Shown: piece after piece, positions 62,654 to 64,000 of the stretch
How the letters are laid out: every line of letters starts with the position of its first letter
Position numbering within the stretch: position 1 is the first letter of the stretch
Assembly: GCF_026340975.1 (NCBI RefSeq)
Contig: NZ_JAPEOS010000001.1
Span: 3,195,001-3,259,000 of the forward strand
DNA length: 64,000 nucleotides
Source of the DNA: Streptomyces sp. NBC_01214
GTDB taxonomy: Bacteria; Actinomycetota; Actinomycetes; Streptomycetales; Streptomycetaceae
Reading direction: 5' to 3'
Position numbers and translations under genes: made by a program
The notes under the pieces: generated by a model
What the model was told of the DNA's origin: nothing
What the model saw: the letters and a program-made list of their open reading frames with translations, nothing else
Database searches by the model: none

Positions 62654-62666
62654 AAGGCGGCCCGTC

Positions 62667-63653
62667 ATGACGAAGCTGCGACTGTCCGTACTCGACCAGA
62701 CCCCGGTCGGCGAGGACCACACCCCGGACCAGGCGCTGCGCGCTTCCGTGGACCTCGCCCGCGCCGCCGAAGGCCTCGGCTACACCCGCTACTGGGTCGC
62801 CGAACACCACGACTCTCCCGGCTTCGCGAGCAGCGCGCCGGAAATCCTCGCGGGCACCCTGCTCGCCCACACCTCGCGGATGCGGATCGGGACCGGCGGA
62901 GTGCTGCTGCCCCGCTACGACCCGGCGAAGGTGGCCGAGGTGTTCGGCGTACTGGCCTCCCTCCACCCGGGACGGGTCGACCTCGGCATCGGCCGGGCCG
63001 GCGGCCCCGCCCGCGACTTCCCGCAGCGGCTGGCCGGGCTGCGCGCCCTGCTGGGAGAGGGCGGAGTCGTCCCGCACGCACCGGTACCGCCGCAGATGTG
63101 GCTCCTGGGCGCGGGACGCGAGTCGGCGCGGCTGGCCGGACTGCTGGGCACCGAGTTCGCGTTCGGCCACTTCTTCTCCCCGGCGGGCGGCCAGGAAGCC
63201 TTCGAGGACTACCGCGCCCACTTCCGCACCTCCACGGGCGACCGGCCGGGCGGCGCGCTCGCGGTACGCGTGGTGACGGCGGACAGCGCCGGCCGCGCCG
63301 AGGAACTGGCCCAGAGCCTGCTGCTGTGGCGCGCCCGCAAGGACCTCGGCGAGGACGGCCCGCTGCCGTCGTACGAGACCACGCGCCGCCACCGCTGGAC
63401 GGGCGCGGAACTGGAACGGGCCAAGGTGCACCGCACGGCCCTCGTCTCCGGGGCGCCGGAGCAGGTGTCCGCGGTACTGACGGCCCTCGCCGGGAGCCAC
63501 GGCGTGGACGAGCTGATCGTCAACACGCTGACGTGCGACCCGGCCGACCGCCAGCGTTCGTACGAGCTGCTGTCCGAGGCCTTCGCCCTCCCGGCCCCCG
63601 ATGCGCAGCAAGCGGCCCCGGTGGGGGCCGCCGGCCTCGCTCTGCGGGCCTAA
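62667..63653 (+). CDS. luciferase-like (LLM) flavin-dependent oxidoreductase
   Basis: The 328-residue protein has the compact LLM layout: LGYTRYWVAEHHDSPGFAS, MRIGTGGVLLPRYDPAKVAE, LASLHPGRVDLGIGRAGGP and PQMWLLGAG. Proteins of this subgroup (LuxA-like, MsnO3 group) oxidise small molecules with reduced flavin or F420. AAAGG lies upstream of the ATG. It ends the group with the esterase, which may act on its substrate or product. The stop overlaps the convergent GNAT stop by 4 bases. Confidence 0.92.
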   Translation: MTKLRLSVLDQTPVGEDHTPDQALRASVDLARAAEGLGYTRYWVAEHHDSPGFASSAPEILAGTLLAHTSRMRIGTGGVLLPRYDPAKVAEVFGVLASLHPGRVDLGIGRAGGPARDFPQRLAGLRALLGEGGVVPHAPVPPQMWLLGAGRESARLAGLLGTEFAFGHFFSPAGGQEAFEDYRAHFRTSTGDRPGGALAVRVVTADSAGRAEELAQSLLLWRARKDLGEDGPLPSYETTRRHRWTGAELERAKVHRTALVSGAPEQVSAVLTALAGSHGVDELIVNTLTCDPADRQRSYELLSEAFALPAPDAQQAAPVGAAGLALRA

Positions 63654-64000
63654 GCCGGGCGGTCGAGGCCCCAGGTCTGGAGCGCGTAGGGCCGGCCCTT
63701 CTCCTCGCCCGTGATCAACGGCACGTCGAGGAGGCGGAACCCGGCCCGGGTGGCCACGCCGACGCTGGAGGCGTTCTCGGCCTCCAGCTCCAGGACCACC
63801 CGCTCCACCCCCAGCTGCTCGAAGGCGTACGCGGCCATCACCCGCACTGCTCGGGCGGCCAGCCCCTGGCCCCGGTGCGCCGGACCGAGCACGTATCCGA
63901 GCTCCGTGCCCTCCGGTGCGCGCTTGAGCATCACCTCGCCGAGCGGGGCGCCGCCGTCGACGGTGATGGCCAGCAGGAGGGCCGTACCCTGCGTGCGCAG
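63650..64000 (-). CDS. GNAT N-acetyltransferase, C-terminal part (start beyond window)
   Basis: The 117 or so readable residues include the acetyl-CoA motif A LGYVLGPAHRGQGLAARAV and motif B-like ENASSVGVATRAGFRLL of GNAT family, RimJ/RimL type. The frame is open to the window edge (LRTQGTALLLAITVDGG), so the gene is cut there; a GTG at 63934 is an internal codon. It acetylates an amine of unknown identity, possibly a protein N-terminus or antibiotic. Confidence 0.88.
   Translation of the reverse strand: MRTQGTALLLAITVDGGAPLGEVMLKRAPEGTELGYVLGPAHRGQGLAARAVRVMAAYAFEQLGVERVVLELEAENASSVGVATRAGFRLLDVPLITGEEKGRPYALQTWGLDRPA

Overview
The window is high-GC actinomycete DNA that reads as a Streptomyces chromosome. 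Genes are dense, third codon positions are almost all G or C, GTG starts are common, and several genes start a few bases after a -10 box (leaderless). The families are typical of the genus: gamma-butyrolactone (GBL) regulation, WhiE-like polyketide tailoring enzymes, MmyB-type XRE regulators, luciferase-like monooxygenases and a cobalamin riboswitch before metE. I saw no tRNA, rRNA, CRISPR array, replication origin or intact insertion sequence.

Layout. 0-9.6 kb: end of a DUF5999-type gene, an AfsR/LuxR-like ATPase without its DNA-binding domain, secreted or lipid-anchored proteins, and a RidA/MFS unit divergent from a WYL regulator. 9.9-15.5 kb: four flavin-dependent monooxygenase genes in one direction, preceded by a pseudogene that fuses an amino-acid ABC permease fragment to a GNAT acetyltransferase. 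15.8-20.3 kb: an XRE-cupin regulator and a 1305-residue XRE/STAND-NTPase/transmembrane/14-WD40 protein. 20.4-28.1 kb: small exported proteins, then an aromatic polyketide remnant (O-methyltransferase, ACP, SchA/CurD protein, FAD hydroxylase) with no ketosynthase pair. 28.3-39.4 kb: riboswitch-metE, two TetR regulators, a secreted M19-like hydrolase, a penicillin-binding-type serine hydrolase, and an FAD monooxygenase/TetR pair sharing twin operators.

39.6-48.2 kb is a GBL signalling locus: an AfsA-type synthase, an ArpA/ScbR-type receptor, an epimerase-like reductase, a second ArpA-like TetR, phosphomannomutase, GalU and a StrR-type activator. Inside it is an IS701-like transposase gene whose catalytic residues are lost but whose frame is open. 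Two sequences resembling the receptor operator (ARE) lie at 40614-40637 and 45180-45203. The only in-frame TTA (bldA) codons I found by eye in the window are in afsA, the epimerase gene and the dead transposase gene. This suggests bldA-gated, GBL-controlled expression, with StrR-like as a probable output.

48.2-64 kb carries efflux, oxidation and sugar functions that could be the controlled product pathway or resistance: two near-identical DHA2 MFS genes 11.5 kb apart, an SDR, a second MFS, a bicovalent-flavin oxidase, and a four-gene set (UDP-GlcNAc 2-epimerase, a cupin-like protein, a VCBS propeller protein that may form a split aldos-2-ulose-dehydratase-like enzyme with it, and a membrane acyltransferase). 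It ends with an alpha/beta hydrolase, an unknown protein, a luciferase-like oxidoreductase and a partial GNAT gene. Starts were chosen from ribosome-binding sites and coupling, and doubtful ones are flagged.
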